From assembly GCF_015627105.1 (NCBI RefSeq), contig NZ_VTDM01000003.1, positions 1 to 61,367 on the forward strand: a DNA stretch of 61,367 bases. The letters run 5' to 3'. How positions within the stretch are numbered: position 1 is the first letter of the stretch; every line of letters begins with the position of its first letter. The DNA is from Acinetobacter baretiae. GTDB lineage: Bacteria > Pseudomonadota > Gammaproteobacteria > Pseudomonadales > Moraxellaceae. Shown here in pieces: positions 59,153-61,367 of the stretch. The translations under genes were made by a program, and so were the position numbers. The notes under the pieces are model-generated. The model was not told the origin of the DNA, searched no databases, and saw only the letters and a list, made by a program, of their open reading frames with translations.

Positions 59153-59764
59153 TTAAAACTCAGGTACCGTACAACTTCTACTTAGCCCATATGTTCCAAA
59201 CCCTCCAATTTTTGGTTCGGTAACAATGCTTTTACCAATATGTAATTGATAAAACTGATCTACATTATACTTACGCTGAGCACTCAAACTTTTTAAGTTT
59301 ATATAAGGCACTTGATTAAGCTGTTCAATATACTGTTTAAAGTGTTGCTGCGCCTCACTTATAGATATATTTCGGCGGATTGCTTGATGCTTAATCCTTT
59401 TCTCTAAGTCCATTTTTCGGTTAATGCGATAATAATTTGAATATCCCGTAATTTTATCTTTTGGCACTTTTCTGATTTGTGTTATATGCACATAATCAGT
59501 TAATCTCTCTAGCCATTTTCCAAGGTTAAGTTGATATAGCTCATTTTCTGTTTGAGCAAAAATACGAACTTTTGCACCTAAAAGCCATATCTTCTTTTTC
59601 TCATTGAGTCGGTATTGTGGGAATGAAAGACCAAAAGGGACTTTTTCTTGTTCATTTTTATGCTCGGTAAAAGCAATATGCAACTGTGTATACAGTTTTG
59701 ACCAAAGCTCAAACCATAAAAATTCCGGGCCATCCATTAAGGTTAACTCTATATAATAATTCAT
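59153..59764 (-). CDS. cas6f: CRISPR-associated endoribonuclease Cas6f (Csy4)
   Basis: A 203-residue crRNA processing enzyme. The catalytic His29 sits in LYTQLHIAF, the supporting serine is Ser159 in LKSLSAQ, and the arginine-rich helix RIKHQAIRRNISISEAQ occupies the place that reads the repeat hairpin major groove in Csy4. The C-terminus IGGFGTYGLSRSCTVPEF matches the family GGFxxYGLS motif. AAGGGG lies 5 nt before the ATG, and cas5fv ends 9 bp upstream, so it is the last gene of the cas operon, facing the array. Confidence 0.96.
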   Translation of the reverse strand: MNYYIELTLMDGPEFLWFELWSKLYTQLHIAFTEHKNEQEKVPFGLSFPQYRLNEKKKIWLLGAKVRIFAQTENELYQLNLGKWLERLTDYVHITQIRKVPKDKITGYSNYYRINRKMDLEKRIKHQAIRRNISISEAQQHFKQYIEQLNQVPYINLKSLSAQRKYNVDQFYQLHIGKSIVTEPKIGGFGTYGLSRSCTVPEF

Positions 59765-59773
59765 TATTACCCC

Positions 59774-60796
59774 TTAGTTCAAATGCATTGCAGATACATA
59801 AGCTAGCCCTTTTTTACCTAAATAAAAGCTCGAAACACCTGAGTGATCTATCAGATTTTTGAGCTCTTTTGCTGTGTCGGTTGAAATATCTAAGCTAATT
59901 TCAAGCTGTCCACTCGCTTTAGTAAGATTATGCTTAACTTTACCTTCGCCCTTAACAAACTCCTCATAAATATAAGGGTTACCGTAAATGAGTTTTTTAG
60001 CACCTGTGGTATATTTATCCATAAAATCTTTCGCAGTAAACCCATTATTTGAAATACCACTAATCCCTCCCATTTTAGATTTTGCACTAGACATATCATA
60101 TTTACTTTCTAAGTATTTGAGCTGTAAATACAGCGCTGAACAATACATCGGTAAAAGAAGCTGCAATCCTTTTGAGTTAAATGGCTTATATTTATCAAAT
60201 AATGCTGTTAGTGTTTCAGATGCTTGTACAACTCGATTGTCTGCAAGAATGGGTTTCATTTTAGCTATATCACCCAAGCGACTTAAAATTGAAATTGGAT
60301 CAAGGATAATTTGTTTTTCCACATGCATTTGGTTAACACACCTACCCTCTAAAATAAAATCACATAGCTGTTCAACATTCAACCCCAAAACACCCCAAAA
60401 TTCCTTAGAATATTCCGATAAAAAGACAGGATCATTCACATTAATCATACCTGTAAATGAATTTTGATCAGTACTTCCTTTCATATTACGAATATAAGCA
60501 ATTTCATGATTAATCACATGCGGTTTATCTTTAAATGTAATCAATTGTTCTTTATCTGCAAAATAATAATGTTCGCTTTGACGTGCATCATATAGTTTAC
60601 GTTGATCACCAATCAAGCGACTCAAAATACCCATGACTGTATTTTTAGTGACAACTCTTTGATGAAAATTTTCAGGCTTTTTTAACTCGGTCATAGATGC
60701 AATAAAGTTACGCCCTTTTTTCGGTAAAGGTTTATCGTTACTGCCATCTAAGAAAGAGTTTCGCCATGAAGACTCATAGTCAATGATTATTCTCAT
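59774..60796 (-). CDS. cas5fv: Type I-F2 (I-Fv) Cascade subunit Cas5fv
   Basis: A 340-residue protein. The N-terminus YESSWRNSFLDGSNDKPLPK, the segment VMGILSRLIGDQRKLYDAR, IRNMKGSTDQNSFTGM and the C-terminal SSFYLGKKGLAYVSAM resemble, by my recollection, Cas5fv of Shewanella putrefaciens CN-32. That protein caps the 5' handle and, through an inserted helical domain, recognises the PAM in place of the missing large subunit Cas8f. The mainly helical middle part here (about residues 125-215) fits that insert. It is not Csy3: the Csy3 start and motifs are absent. The gene starts 12 bp after cas7fv. Confidence 0.93.
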   Translation of the reverse strand: MRIIIDYESSWRNSFLDGSNDKPLPKKGRNFIASMTELKKPENFHQRVVTKNTVMGILSRLIGDQRKLYDARQSEHYYFADKEQLITFKDKPHVINHEIAYIRNMKGSTDQNSFTGMINVNDPVFLSEYSKEFWGVLGLNVEQLCDFILEGRCVNQMHVEKQIILDPISILSRLGDIAKMKPILADNRVVQASETLTALFDKYKPFNSKGLQLLLPMYCSALYLQLKYLESKYDMSSAKSKMGGISGISNNGFTAKDFMDKYTTGAKKLIYGNPYIYEEFVKGEGKVKHNLTKASGQLEISLDISTDTAKELKNLIDHSGVSSFYLGKKGLAYVSAMHLN

Positions 60797-60808
60797 AGTA
60801 TTCTCAAC

Positions 60809-61367
60809 TTATTTTGCTGAAAAATAAACTGCATATGTTGTATTGGCTTCAGGTGAAACTTCATTGGGACTACGTTTGATTCGCATCATTTTATTGCTAT
60901 CATTATAATCAACCTCAATACTGTCGACATACATATAGCCTTTCGCCTGACGAATAGATAAATGAGCAATCATCTCTAGCGCTGTTTTCACTAAAATATC
61001 AACTGCTTCTTGATCCAATAAAATACCCACCTCACCCTCTTGATATATAGTGCCTTTACGTACATAGTTTGTATGAAAAATGGCTTTAGGTGCACGCTCT
61101 GGGGCAAGGGACTGAATAAAATCTTGCACGGATTGCGCGACCTGTTGACCTTGATTATCCTTAATAACCATTGCGGCACGGTCAAATTTATTATCTAAAG
61201 AAATAAATGCTAATTGTTCTATACTTATAGACCCATAAGAAATATATTCTGTGTCACCAAACGTGGTTTTAGAAAAGAATGATGAACTATCACGCTCACC
61301 AGCCTGCCCAAATTGTTCAAAATTACCGTTATGTAACTGATCTACAAAATCTTCAAGTAACAAAGGA
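60809..61367 (-). CDS. cas7fv: Type I-F2 (I-Fv) Cascade backbone subunit Cas7fv, 3' part (cut by window edge)
   Basis: An open frame reaching the window edge with about 185 C-terminal residues; the TTG at 61361-61363 that looks like a start codes for Leu within [11 protein letters not shown], and the frame continues beyond the window. The segments [40 protein letters not shown] and [11 protein letters not shown] resemble, by my recollection, Cas7fv of S. putrefaciens. Cas7fv forms the helical backbone on the crRNA. The missing N-terminal part is probably 120 to 140 residues. Confidence 0.92.
   Translation of the reverse strand, partial: PLLLEDFVDQLHNGNFEQFGQAGERDSSSFFSKTTFGDTEYISYGSISIEQLAFISLDNKFDRAAMVIKDNQGQQVAQSVQDFIQSLAPERAPKAIFHTNYVRKGTIYQEGEVGILLDQEAVDILVKTALEMIAHLSIRQAKGYMYVDSIEVDYNDSNKMMRIKRSPNEVSPEANTTYAVYFSAK

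Noticed and set aside
59988..60467. A 159-codon plus-strand ORF opposite cas5fv.
   Set aside because: It is antisense to a well-supported cas gene, lacks a Shine-Dalgarno and resembles no family.
59774..60796. Interpretation of the 340-residue cas protein as Csy3 (Cas7f).
   Set aside because: Length is similar, but the N-terminus and motifs are those I recall for Cas5fv, and the following partial gene carries the Cas7fv motifs.

Overview
The window looks like a piece of an Acinetobacter-type chromosome (Moraxellaceae, Gammaproteobacteria). The DNA is AT-rich. The proteins are gammaproteobacterial, and several neighbourhoods follow the Acinetobacter/Pseudomonas plan: amgK-murU divergent from lptD-surA, cmk-rpsA-ihfB-lapA-pyrF, and holB-pilZ-tatD. 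This assignment comes from recognising protein families and gene order, not from a database search.

Layout. 1-1600: the cut end of an IS3-type insertion sequence, a long AT-rich gene-free stretch, then two small unlisted genes, a zinc-independent L36 ribosomal protein paralogue behind a near-perfect Zur operator and a 56-residue protein of unknown function. 1.6-18.5 kb: an MFS transporter, a YnfA-like membrane protein, clpS-clpA, argC, rpiA with a YgjP-like metallopeptidase, ilvA, pldA, a PreP-like M16 peptidase, msrB-gpx and alaA. 18.5-22 kb: three poorly characterised genes (two AT-rich membrane proteins and one lipoprotein) around a periplasmic asparaginase. 22-33 kb: dnaE, trmJ-cysE, two lipoproteins (one a large alpha/beta hydrolase), a LysR regulator, an RcnB-like protein and an SRAP-domain protein. 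33-43.7 kb (mostly minus strand): glcB, zapE, pyrF, lapA, ihfB, rpsA, cmk, tadA, an enoyl-CoA hydratase/isomerase, ung and a QueD-like protein. 43.7-54.3 kb (minus strand): a long run tetR-tatD-pilZ-holB-kdsB-lpxK-msbA, then parB-parA-rsmG and murU-amgK. 54.4-58.2 kb: lptD-surA. 58.5-61.4 kb: a CRISPR array followed by cas6f, cas5fv and the 3' part of cas7fv.

The most notable system is the CRISPR-Cas locus at the right edge. The array has seven intact 28-bp repeats, one degenerate terminal repeat and seven 32-bp spacers. The effector genes are those of the minimal type I-F2 (I-Fv) system known from Shewanella putrefaciens: Cas7fv, Cas5fv and Cas6f, with no large subunit (Cas8f) between them. 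The more familiar Acinetobacter systems are type I-F1. The leader contains a sequence matching the IHF consensus, and the IHF beta subunit is encoded in the same window. The adaptation genes (cas1, cas2-3), if present, lie beyond the right edge.

Envelope biogenesis is over-represented and spatially clustered: MsbA, LpxK and KdsB make and flip lipid A-Kdo precursors, LptD and SurA insert LPS/LOS and outer-membrane proteins, PldA degrades misplaced outer-membrane phospholipid, and AmgK-MurU recycle N-acetylmuramic acid. Many start codons were moved from the longest possible ORF to a start supported by a Shine-Dalgarno sequence or by family length; these choices are explained entry by entry.
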